Below, piece after piece: positions 12,496 to 23,037 of a stretch of 64,000 nt of DNA (the first letter of the stretch is position 1; each line of letters begins with the position of its first letter). Both the position numbers and the translations under genes were made by a program. The notes below the pieces were generated by a model. It ran no database searches and had not been told where the DNA came from. It saw only the letters and a program-made list of their open reading frames with translations. This DNA is from Rotaria sp. Silwood1 (taxonomy: Eukaryota; Rotifera; Eurotatoria; Philodinida; Philodinidae), in contig CAJNOP010000001.1 in assembly GCA_905250075.1 (NCBI GenBank), positions 7,343,634 through 7,407,633 of the forward strand. The letters are read 5' to 3'.

Positions 12496-13383
12496 TACAA
12501 TAAAAAAGTATTTTTTTTTCAGTTATGTTTGTATGCACGTGGTATGCTATTATGCTTTACCTTGATTATGCAACCATATCTCGAAAATAAACAAAAAATG
12601 CATTTTTCTCAAGTACATACACATCACTATCGTAACTTTTGTATATCACTATTGTTAATTACAACAATTTTTGCTTCTTTTTTTCTTTTCATTGACTATG
12701 ATTGTTTATATGATGATTCAGTTTCAATTTCTTGTCAACATTTTACTTTCTAAAAGTTGATAGTAAGTAGAACTGATGTCAATTTATCTTCTGTTAGTGA
12801 CGAAAATTTTGATTGAATTCAGTTATATATTATTTATACCATCAAAATATTAGCATCTATTTCTATTCATTGTTAATATGAAATAGAATTGATTAAAAAA
12901 AAAAGCTTTGCATGGATAAGTCTTTTGAGGCTATGTTACGTTTGAAAGTGCACAAATTGTATGAAAGATGTCAATAATACATCCAACACAGAAAAACAAT
13001 CATTAGCAAGCAAATTACAAATCGTACATTTTCTTTTGAAATATTCCGACAAGTGAAAAATCCGTTATATTCACGTGACAACATGTAAAATGCAAATTGT
13101 TAATACTTTTATGAGGTCGTCAAAAGCAGGCATTAATCATGCGCATACACGATATGATTGATCAGATTTTAAGCTATTTACATCCATTGTTTGTTGAATG
13201 TTTTTCTGAACTGTATAGTGCTTCTCAAAGTCAATACTCTTTAAGTCTTGATGAAGTTGAAATGGCTCTTATACCTCAAATAAAAGCTCAAGTGAAATAA
13301 GTAACTATGCTTGAGCAATAATCGAATATTATGAATTTAGCAGATAGAATCGTTGCCAGTTATTACTTGCAGTGTTATCAATC
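12496..13383. other. Spacer with one orphan open frame
   Basis: No recognised gene. A 55-codon plus-strand frame at 13139-13309 encodes MRIHDMIDQILSYLHPLFVE and continues with balanced, protein-like composition to a TAA. It lacks an identifiable family, and an in-frame stop lies shortly upstream. It could be a terminal exon of a decayed gene or chance. Confidence 0.35.
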
Positions 13384-13585
13384 CTATTGTCGGCGCCAGA
13401 ATTAAATAGGGGTGGGTGTAGAACGAATATCTCGAGAATGGCAGTAGCTAGCGACCTNNNNNNNNNNNNNNNNNNNNNNNNNNNNNNNNNNNNNNNNNNN
13501 NNNNNNNNNNNNNNNNNNNNNNNNNNNNNNNNNNNNNNNNNNNNNNNNNNNNNNNNNCCCTATTTAATTCTGGCGCCGACAATAG
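13384..13585. mobile_element. Perfect 28-bp inverted repeats bracketing an assembly gap
   Basis: 13384-13411 and 13558-13585 are exact reverse complements. They start CTATTGTCGGCGCCAGAATT, include a GGCGCC palindrome, and are bounded by TA on each side. Between them lie 46 known bases and then 100 Ns (13458-13557), the usual placeholder for a gap of unknown size. The right contig begins exactly at the inner edge of the right repeat. This is most simply a DNA transposon or MITE whose interior was not assembled. Its class cannot be told. Confidence 0.6.
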
Positions 13586-14183
13586 TTTGTTATTTGTTAC
13601 TGAAATTCTAAATTGATTCAAAAGTAAATATCAAATGACTCTAGTCTAAAGATTTTTTTCCATATTTTGTTTGTGTTTCTAATATGCAACTATTTTTCTA
13701 TGAATTGAATAAATTCCAAAAGATTTTTGGCCTAAACAATAGTAATGCTCAACTTGCTATTTTTCTCATTTATTAAAAAATATACATGTATCCTGAAGCA
13801 TAAAAGACATCTAGAAGTATATTTTTATTGTTCTATTTGGTCCAGAATTATATATTTTTATTTTTAATAAATCATAATAAAGAGCAAACCATTTCAAATC
13901 AAAGCAATCCTGATCAAGTAAATTGTTAAAATAATTCAATAAAGAAATCGATAAAGACATATGAATTAATTCAAAATTCAATGTAACTGAATTAGTTGAC
14001 TTTCTTACCACATATACAATTTGATTAAATGTACAGTCTCGACGTATACTGCCCTCTGTAACTATCACTCATTTGAATATCGTTTCTTTCAATCAAATTG
14101 TAAGCGGACAAGCAAGGATGTGATGATAATTCTTTCATCGAAGAAAAAGAGTGATCGTTCATCTTATTTGTAGGAGAATTCCA
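13586..14183. other. Spacer upstream of LIN54
   Basis: AT-rich DNA between the gap-associated repeat and the LIN54 start. It presumably includes the LIN54 promoter and 5' UTR. A pyrimidine-poor TTATTTGTAG at 14163-14172, just before the start codon, could be a 5'-UTR or trans-splice acceptor. No conserved coding exon seen. Confidence 0.35.
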
Positions 14184-17100
14184 ATGTCCGGTAATCCTCC
14201 GTCCATCGTTCTTCTTCCATCATCTTCATCAACAAGTCAAAATCCTTCTATTCAAACTATAACCGCTCATCCAATTGTTCGACCTCCTATCATTCTTCAT
14301 CAACAAGCATTACAACCGTCATCATCTTCATCAATACCATTCAAAAATGTTATTGTAAAACCATATCGTGATAGTATTCAACAAGCTCTAACAACAACGA
14401 CAACAACAAATGTTGATGTTAAACCAATCATTTTACAACAGGCAATAACATTAATTTAATATAAATTCTTATTCCTGAGTTAATATTTTTTTAGAGTGAT
14501 AATGTTGAGCCACATCATCCAAATAAACGAATCGCTCTTGATTCATCTGATTTTAATAATTCTAATATAACATTTTCAGCTGTACCAAAATCTGAAGTAA
14601 TGACTGTATTACAACAAGCTCAACCACTAAATACAGTATCCCTAGCGACAATGGTTCCACAATCATCAACTTCTGCATCTTTTTCAACCTTACGTTTAGT
14701 AACACCATCGACATTTATTAATCCCAGTGAGATGTCTACAAGTAAATCATTCATAACAATACACGAAACTTCAAAATTGAGATTTAATTTTAATTTTAGT
14801 ACAAACATCAGGTCAACAAATTTTACTTCAACAGCGAGGAAATTTGGTTATTACACAACCACTTGTTACGGTAAAATTTTTATAAAACTTGTCATAAAGT
14901 ACACATCTTCAACAACATTAATCTTCAGAATATGATTACTAGAAATCGACTTTTTCTTCATCAATAAAATTTATCCTAACTTGAGATATTCTTCTATCAC
15001 TTATTCAGCAACTTCTAGAACTTATATATTCAGAATTTATTAGAATTTTCTAATCAATGCTGAGGTGAGTGTAGATGTTGCTGTTTCTTGTAATAAATCT
15101 CGTGAAAGAATAATATATTTGGAATAGATCGGATAGGATATACTTATTCGATATTATGTAGCAGAATTTATAAGAGAGCTTCTTTTGTGACATAATAACC
15201 TAAAGAAAATTCTTGTTAACAAAAGAAACTAGTGAACTAAAAAAGGAATTAATCCTTAGGTGCATGATCTGAAAGGCCATAGCAGTAGCAGCTGAGTCAT
15301 CCAGTGTTGCTAGTTAAGTGTACAAATTTTAGAAGAGTAATTATCGATATAATTCTATCTTGTTGTTTTTAGAGTATATTCACTCAGTAATAAATTTATG
15401 AGAGAGAGAGAGTCAGCTGAAGAAGAATACCAACAGAGATATATCTATCTCGAATAGATTCGCTGAGGAATCATTTGATGTTACGGACTTTGTATAACAA
15501 AGTCTGTGATAGAATAATGTTTTACAAATAAATCCGTTAGAAAAGAAATAATCTAACGACAAATTAATGATGTATTTAGATAAATCTTATAAAAGACATA
15601 ATACTTTCATAATATATGATACAGGAAAAAAAATTCTGAAACTTAAAAAATACTAAGTAAACATGCTCCAGTAACTCGTCTACTAGATGACTTCAAAATA
15701 AATAAATTCAATATATTGTTTTCATTTTTTTTTCTTTCTATCTTCTATTTAGTTGCAAGTTCAACAAGATCTAAATTCTGCTCAAAAAGAAAATAATAAT
15801 AATAATCCTAACCTTTTTCCAACAGAACCATCAACTACTAATATGAGGTTGATCTATTTACTTTTCTTATTTACTGAAATCAATAAATAAATTCATTTAT
15901 AACTATATAGGGCAACAACAGGTGATTATTTACCAGTTCAATATCAACGAAAACCATGTAATTGTACAAAATCAATGTGTCTTAAATTGTAAGTTTACAT
16001 GATAAGACATAAAAAGAAACTTTACTTTTCTAAAAGATACTGTGATTGCTTTGCCAATGGTCTTAATTGTCAAAATTGTGCTTGTCTAAATTGTCATAAT
16101 GATACACGACATGAAGATGAACGAGCAAAAGCAATAGCTGCTACACTTGAACGTAATCCTAATGCATTCAAATCAAAGATGTACAAATTTGGTTAGTTTT
16201 TAATAATATTTTTATGTATTACAATGAATAATCCGATTCTTTTTCATTTCTTCAAAACAAATAAATAGCTAATACAACTATTGCACAACCAGATCGACCT
16301 CTCAAAGGTTGCAATGTATGTTTGATTCAATTATTTAACGAAATACTAAATTAATAAATTATCATTTTTTTCAGTGTAAAAAATCAAGTTGTCACAAACG
16401 ATATTGTGAATGTTATGAAGTAAATAAGTTTTCTTTTACATTCAAATTTTTTAATATTTATTTCTTAGTCACGAGTGCCTTGTACTAGCTTATGTAAATG
16501 GTAAATCAATAACCATTTTTTAGTTAAATGATAGTAATGTAAGGTGGTATATTTTTATTTTTAGCATTGGTTGTAAAAATACTGAACAATCAGTACATCC
16601 TCTTAATGTTGGTTTCTATCGATCGGGTCAACCAAAAACAACAACACAAACTCCACTTGATCAAATACCACGAACAGGACCTCCAACAGAAACGTAAAAA
16701 AATTCAAGTTTTCATATCTTTTTTTTTTATTGTTGGGGTTTTCTATTATATGATGTAGTACTATTCCAAATAATGTTTTTAATATGGAAGTAACCGAAGC
16801 ATTAACTACTTGTTTACTTGTTACTGGTCAACAATGTGAAATGAATCAAATGAATGATCTCGATTCAAAACAAGCTATTCTTAAAGAGTTTCAACGATGT
16901 ATGTATCAAATTGTACAATCAGCACTTGGACGTCCTCGTAAGTTTAAAAAAAAACTTTAAATTTTCTTGATTATGATCGAAATTTTAGTATAATATTTTG
17001 TGAATATCATATGTAAATATTTCTAGACAATAAGTTTGTAAAGAAAAGAGTCTACGACAACATCTTCACGGTAGAATAGTGATAGTATTACTATAAGAAA

Positions 17101-17653
17101 TATTGTGTGATCATAACAATTTATCTAGATGATCTAACTTTTATATCAAGTCTATGAATAAATAATCTTAAGACAATATTAATGTAAATAAGAAATTATT
17201 TCGAAGCAAATATTGAGCGCTTTGAACATGCAAAATTTTTTCTAAAGTGGGCAACTCAAAAACTTGTGCAAAAGATAGTAGTGGAACACATCTTTAAATA
17301 ATCATTGACCAGCCGAAAAAAATCTTCAATTAAAAACTAATTGATGAGATATACACTACTCTTTCGACCTATGATATTCGTACAAATGTTAGATGTCTAA
17401 GAATCAAGATAATGCTTCTAGAATTAATTCATTATGGAATTTCATTAGTGTTCAAACTTTGTAGTATTTCTAGGCCATAGAACGTTTTCTACTGTTTTGT
17501 TAATTAGTATTCACATATTTGAAATTAGCATCGAAAAAATTTTCATCTTATAAAATGTTAGACTTAACATAAATAATTTCGAGTTATATATAGCCAATTG
17601 TGAATTTTTGTTTCATTTTTTCTATTTTAGCCACATCATCATTGTTCGACTAA
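14184..17653 (+). CDS. LIN54: LIN54-like CXC-domain DNA-binding subunit of MuvB/DREAM, 12 exons
   Basis: Tesmin/TSO1-like protein that binds CHR promoter elements for the MuvB/DREAM complex in cell-cycle gene control (known for the family). Exons are 14184-14441, 14495-14741, 14800-14870, 15753-15847, 15911-15988, 16037-16191, 16269-16315, 16375-16419, 16469-16500, 16565-16693, 16759-16937 and 17631-17653, giving 452 aa. The N-terminal half is Gln/Ser/Thr-rich. CXC1 starts at about residue 239 ([21 protein letters not shown]). After an RNPNAFKSK linker, CXC2 starts at about 314 ([20 protein letters not shown]...CKCIGCKN). Both DNA-contacting tyrosines (YCDC, YCEC) are present. The C-terminus has a helical segment and ends SSLFD. 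It is shorter than human LIN54 (about 750 aa). Intron 1 needs a GC donor (CAACAG/GCAATA) because a stop follows in frame. Introns 3 and 11 are long (882 and 693 nt). Confidence 0.95.
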
Positions 17654-18145
17654 CATAATCGTAAATGTTCGTCAATCATATTTATTATATTTGTCTTATC
17701 TAACAGTGACAAATGCTTCTCTTTTTGGTTCTTCTCAAGAAAACTCGTTCAGAGGAATTGATAAACATGACTAATAAAAGGATTCTTCATGTCAAACTCT
17801 ATTTTCTTTTCATTTAACTGTCTGTATGTATCGACTGTGTATTTAAAATAAATGTTTTACAAGATATGTTGAAAAGATTATTACTTGTTTGTTTTTAGAG
17901 AATAACGAACAAGAATTGAGAAAATAATTTATATATTTATTTTTCAAGTATGATATCTCGTATATGTCTATAAGATTGTAATTATTTCAGCTGATAAAGA
18001 GAAAAACGATATTGTTTCGTTTTAAATATTATTTCGGAAAGTAATGTGGACAAGAATAAAGAAAACATTGCTGTGATCTGAAGATAAGAAGAAAATATTT
18101 TTCTCACATCACCAACAGTATCCGACATAACCTGCGTGTAAAAAA
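17654..18145. other. Spacer downstream of LIN54
   Basis: Contains the probable LIN54 3' UTR (AAAATAAATG near 17847 could serve as a poly(A) signal), then AT-rich DNA without coding exons. Confidence 0.4.
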
Positions 18146-18875
18146 GTCTTTGCACAAAACATATCTTCAATTTTCTTTCACTTAAAGGTTGCAGCAGATA
18201 ATCAAAAGAAGTCACCTATAATGAAAATTTCATACTCTTTTTAAGTATATATTCAAAATTTTTTGCCGACTCAAAGTTGATTCAATAAGAGCTAATCTTT
18301 GAAGAGGACCAAAACACGAGTTTCAAAGGTCTTAGTAACAATGCTTAATCAGTTTTTGAACATTTAACTGTAATCGAAGATGACCGAAACTAGTTAGGTA
18401 GAATTAGCATTCGATACTGTTTTAAAATATATCCTTCAAACTTGATCCTAACTAACGGCTAGTTAGCTATAAACAAATACGTGATTAAATGAAAAATGTC
18501 GTTTGTACCACGCAAAATAAACTTTTTCTATGGTGTGCCATTTCTCGAAAGAGTATTTTGGAATAGTTTTTCCTTTTTGCAGAGCAAGCTTCATTCTACA
18601 AACTAGCATATAAGAAGACTTTTTATAACTAGAATTGAGGCACTTTTAATCCATGTACAAAAATGCAGTACACGAGAATTTCTGTACAAACGTCGTTTTT
18701 GGTCTTCTTCAAAATTTGCTCTTATTGAATCCATTTTGAGTCGGAAAAAAATTCTGAATATATATACTTAGAAGAAGCATGAAATTTCCATTATAGCTGG
18801 CTGCTTTGGATGACCTCCTGCAACTTTTAAATGAAAGAAAATTGAAGATATATTTTGTGCAAAAAATTTTTACAA
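18146..18875. mobile_element. Foldback element with about 180-bp inverted arms
   Basis: 18146-18325 and 18697-18875 are reverse complements at roughly 80 percent or better by eye. Shared landmarks are CTTCAATTTTCTTTCA, AATTTCATGCTTCT-like sequence, CCGACTCAAA and GATTCAATAAGAGC. The unpaired centre is about 370 nt. Short open frames in the arms mirror each other and are by-products of the repeat, not genes. No transposase. Terminal duplications were not identified. Confidence 0.6.
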
Positions 18876-19499
18876 ATAGGATCAGTCAAGTTTTTATGAT
18901 TAGACTCCATCCAAGTCGGACTCTAATATTGGCTAGTTTTTCTGCTTCTCTTGAGAAAACCAATTTCTCAATCCTCTGTTCTTCCTTTCATTTTATAATT
19001 GGAAACAAGGAATATGTCCTCGATGTTTTACCAATGTTCTGCAGATGGGACAACAGGATTATGTGATAAAATTTATTGTTGTTTGTCTTTCTTTTTTTTA
19101 TGTACACAGGCTTCAATCTTTAGATCACTATGGAACAAACAGTAGACTCGCCATGCATCGTTGTCTGATGTCAATAAAGAAGAGTCTATAAAGTAGAAGA
19201 AAAATTGTGCGATACATCACTTCTTGCTTTAATAAGCTTTTTGTCACTCTTTTGTAGAACTTATAAATGAGAATAATATTTCAAATTTTCTGTGTATCTG
19301 CAAAATTTTCAGGCTTCGAATCCATCCCAAAATCGAAGCTTTTTTCGGAATTCGATCTGAAACGACCCGATTCGGACTCTGATCACCAATTTGTAATGGA
19401 TATTTTCTATTTTTATTAGCAATAAGACTATAATAGGAAAAAAAAAGATTTCGACAAAAGAAAAAGCAAATGAATGTGTTTTAAATATTAAGATATCAT
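18876..19499. other. Spacer downstream of the GST gene
   Basis: No conserved exon. A somewhat GC-richer patch at 19310-19390 (TCGAAGC and CGACCCGATTCGGACTCTGA) is unlike its surroundings and may be a fragment of another repeat. The GST 3' UTR lies at the right edge. Confidence 0.35.
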
Positions 19500-20120
19500 T
19501 TAGTATGGTGTTATTGGACGACTCTTGAGGTATGCCGCAATTCTTGGTTGTTTTTCAACTTCTTTTCGATTAGCTTTTAACCAAGGATATTGATTGAAAA
19601 GGTTGCCATCTATTTCGAGAAGATTCTGAGCCATATCGTATACATATAGATCTACCCAGGTGAGGTTATTACCAACGAAAAAATGACCACCATCACTGTA
19701 AGAATGTCCCAAAGTTTCGAGATTTTTTAAATGTTTTGGTAATTCTTCAGTCATAAATTTGTTAATACCTTCTTTTTTCTTGTTTTCATCTTCTTCTTCC
19801 CACAAAATTGGTGCGAATTTATTAATTAAATCAGTTAATGTATCAGCAACGGCATCTACTTTAGCTTGTTCCAAATTATTTTTACCTGCCAAATGAAATT
19901 CTTTGGCAAGATAACGTGCAATAGAAATCGATTGAGGTAATTTGAATCCATTGATTTCAAGTACTGGTATTTGCCCAAGAGGCATTTCAGTTTTATGTGT
20001 TGGCCATTCGCTCTCTTCATATCGAATATCGTGAAATTTTTGACCAGCAGCAGCAAAGATTAGACGTGATATTTCAGCACGACCACGCCCGTTAAAATAA
20101 TATAATTTGTAAGTTGACAT
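19500..20120 (-). CDS. Glutathione S-transferase, sigma class, intronless
   Basis: A single open frame of 206 aa, the normal length of sigma-class GSTs such as hematopoietic prostaglandin D synthase. It conjugates glutathione to electrophiles in the cytosol, and some family members isomerise PGH2. The N-terminal thioredoxin-like domain (residues 1-80) has [13 protein letters not shown] with catalytic Tyr8, the cis-Pro segment GQIPVLEI, and the GSH-binding QSISIARYL. The C-terminal all-alpha domain includes [11 protein letters not shown] and [13 protein letters not shown]. The start ATG precedes the conserved strand directly. Unlike most genes here it has no intron; the next gene upstream on the same strand is also almost intronless. 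A TA-rich run lies about 40 bases upstream of the start. Assignment to class is firm; substrate is not predictable. Confidence 0.95.
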   Translation of the reverse strand: MSTYKLYYFNGRGRAEISRLIFAAAGQKFHDIRYEESEWPTHKTEMPLGQIPVLEINGFKLPQSISIARYLAKEFHLAGKNNLEQAKVDAVADTLTDLINKFAPILWEEEDENKKKEGINKFMTEELPKHLKNLETLGHSYSDGGHFFVGNNLTWVDLYVYDMAQNLLEIDGNLFNQYPWLKANRKEVEKQPRIAAYLKSRPITPY

Positions 20121-21432
20121 TTATGTATACGCACGAATACTAGTTAACTTATCGAATATATATATATATATCAGATAATAATGATGAAGATTGTTTTGTT
20201 GTTTTTATCCTAAATAAAGATAAAAACTGAGGAAAGGAAGTAGAATATGACTTTCACGATGATAGGAGTTTAATCATTCTTTGTTTCATGACAATAAAAT
20301 GTAAGTTGTTTTTCTCCAGCAAATATTTACTGACGTGTCCTTTATCAAACGCGGTGGTGGTTATAATTTTATTTCTATGCCTACTTCCTATGGATAATAG
20401 TGAGTAATAATAGTTAGTGTCATTTTATTCATCACGAATATTCGAAAATATTTCTAAATGGTAAAGAAAAAATTCGTTGTGGTTGTATATTTTGTAAAAT
20501 AAGTGATATAATGGAATTGCAGATAATTGCTAACATGAAACACAAGTGCCACATTATTTTTTTCTGAGTTTCATATTTTTTTTTTTTGACAAAATTTATA
20601 TAAACTTTTGCATTGAAAATCATTATAATCGTAAGAGTTTTATTGAAGAATCATAGAATGCTGTTCAATGTTTATGAATTTAAACAGATTTTCCTCTTAG
20701 CTAGAAAGGTGCTGAAGTTCGAGGATTTCCATAACAAATAGCAGTAATTATTATTGAAGAAATAGCATCAATACCATTATGTGTTTATCGCTAGATGTTT
20801 CTTACATGATATTATGAACAATAACTTTATAGTCGTTATTATACAAAGTTACAGCTGATCTGTGATGCTTGTTTTAGGAAGTTACTTCTCGAGTAATGCA
20901 TTCCAGATCAATGTTGAAAACGATCTCGACTGTAGCACAGATTTCTAAATGTAGAAAGATTTATAATAGATATATTGAAACAGTGTATTGTCAATTAGCT
21001 AGGAATTAGTTTATTTATTTCATTGATCTATAGATAATATTTACAGGACATATTGTAATTTCATGCCTACATAATTAGTCATAGATAAATGTTAAAAAAA
21101 AGTCACTGCTAACATGCTTCTAGAAAAATGAAAGTAGAACTACCGATATTCCATAGTAAAATCTTTACATGATCATGTCATTAAATTACATGTTTTGCTT
21201 TCGATTTTTTTTTATTTAGAACACGACACAAAAATAGTTACATGAAAAGAGTTGAGAGAACACAGTTCAACATAGGTTTAAACTCTCAAAATGTAAATAT
21301 ATTTGTGAAAGGCAGGATAAAAATCTGATTAGTTATGAATAATAACATTATCATGAAAAGAAAAATAATTGTAATATTAGAAAAAATAAATAAACTGAAG
21401 AAAATTAAAAAAACATGGACAGAATCATATTA
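20121..21432. other. Spacer between GST and amine oxidase genes
   Basis: AT-rich DNA with no recognisable coding exon. It should contain the GST promoter at the left and the amine oxidase 3' UTR at the right. I see no repeat that I can match elsewhere in the window. Confidence 0.4.
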
Positions 21433-23037
21433 TTATAAGTATTTCAAACAGGTCAAGACTGCAATGAGGACAATCATGGAAGGATCCGGACTAAACATGG
21501 CGAAACTAGATGGAGTTGGATTTTGCAGCAAATTATAGACGTATAGTAATCTAGTTACTTCTCTTCGAGCACTCATGAGAGCACCATGAGCATAACCATA
21601 AGAATCTGTACTTGTAGCTTCGCCAGCAAATAACAGTTGGTTTTGAATTGGTTGAGCCAAATATGAAGGATCTTCGTATCGCTGGTTTACTGAGACGTAA
21701 GAGTAAGAACCATTAGAAAAAGGATCTAGTTTCCAGTAAGTCATGAGACTATCAATTGGTGTAGGAACAATTCGATCAGGAAACATATCTTGTAATGTTT
21801 GTCGAACTTGTTCAATTACTTCGGACTTGTTCACGGTAGTTTCGAGTCGATAAGCTTCTTTGCCAACAAAATAACATATAATAGCCGGCTTGTCATTCCA
21901 TTTATTTGCATTAACCCAATAGCCAAATTCAGTTGGCTTTGCTGAAACTCTCAAAAAATAATAGTCAGTTGAATTCCACCAGGCTTTATTCCACAGCAAT
22001 ACAGCCTTATCTAATATTCCAAAACCTAGACGATCGATAGCATCCATTTTCCATTGTGGTAGTGAAGGACTAAAATCTATTGATCTTCCTTTTAATACTC
22101 CCAGTGGCACTGTCACAAGAACAAACTTTGCCTGATATGTTTGTCCATTTGCTGTTTGAACTTCTGCCAAATCTGCACCGTAACTAATTTTTGTTACAAT
22201 TTGTTGAAGTCGAATGTCCTTTACATCTTTAGCTAAATATTCAATGAGTGACACATATCCTGTTCTATGAAATACGTGTTCTTCACCGTAATGAATCGAA
22301 GTAATGTCAAAGAAACCCTTTCCACCAATGACATCAAGTTCAGCTCCCTCATAACTTTCGATAGCAAAATGTAAATAACTATAAAAGGCTTGTTTCTGAT
22401 GTTCAGTAAAGTTTTTCAAGTTTACAAATGCATTAGCGTAATATTTTAGTGTTGCATTGGATTCTGGTAATCTGATTCTTTCACGAACATACAACAAATA
22501 CTCCCCGTACCAAGTTTGAACATCGAAATTGGTCTCGTTAGTTGGATAAAAGATCTGTAAATTGTTTTGTAATGTGCCTCGTGTTTCAATCTTAGTCTGT
22601 TGTACTAGATCCCACAATGGGTTAGTCAGCAGACCACCAGGAATTGATCCATTGATACCATGAATCCATGCAGCTCCTAGATCAAAAACATGATCATTCT
22701 TTGATTTGACAGACCAGATTCGACCACCGATGCGATCACGACCTTCTAAAACAATTGTTCCAATGTTGTTTTGATGCAATAGACGAGCAGCTTCTAAACC
22801 AGATAAACCTGCACCAATAATCAAAACATCAGTTGTCATATTATTTGATGAATCAGATCTTGCTTGTATTTTTGATAAACGATGAATCTAAAAAGTGATA
22901 TACATTGAACTCTTCTCAGGTTAAAATGCAAACGTATCGTATTTTGCTGTTTTGCAAAGCCTACTTACGTTGGGATAGTTCTCTTGAAAATGACCGAATG
23001 CAATCGTACATACAGCTAAAAACACTAATATCTGCAT
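21433..23037 (-). CDS. Secreted flavin-containing amine/polyamine oxidase, 2 exons
   Basis: FAD-dependent amine oxidase. Exon 1 (23037-22969) encodes a signal peptide starting MQILVFLAVCTIAFG. Exon 2 (22887-21433) encodes the whole enzyme, for 507 aa in total. The Rossmann motif is DVLIIGAGLSGLEAARLL, followed by GRDRIGGRIWS and GAAWIHG, the last typical of polyamine oxidases. The C-terminal FAD motif is LLFAGEATSTDSYGYAHGA. The protein ends in a short hydrophobic run (MIVLIAVLTCLKYL), which could be a GPI-anchor signal or membrane tail. Extracytoplasmic location is inferred from both ends. Catalytic preference (spermine, spermidine or other amine) cannot be read. The 1455-nt uninterrupted exon contrasts with neighbouring genes, raising retroposition or horizontal transfer as possible origins. 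Confidence 0.92.
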
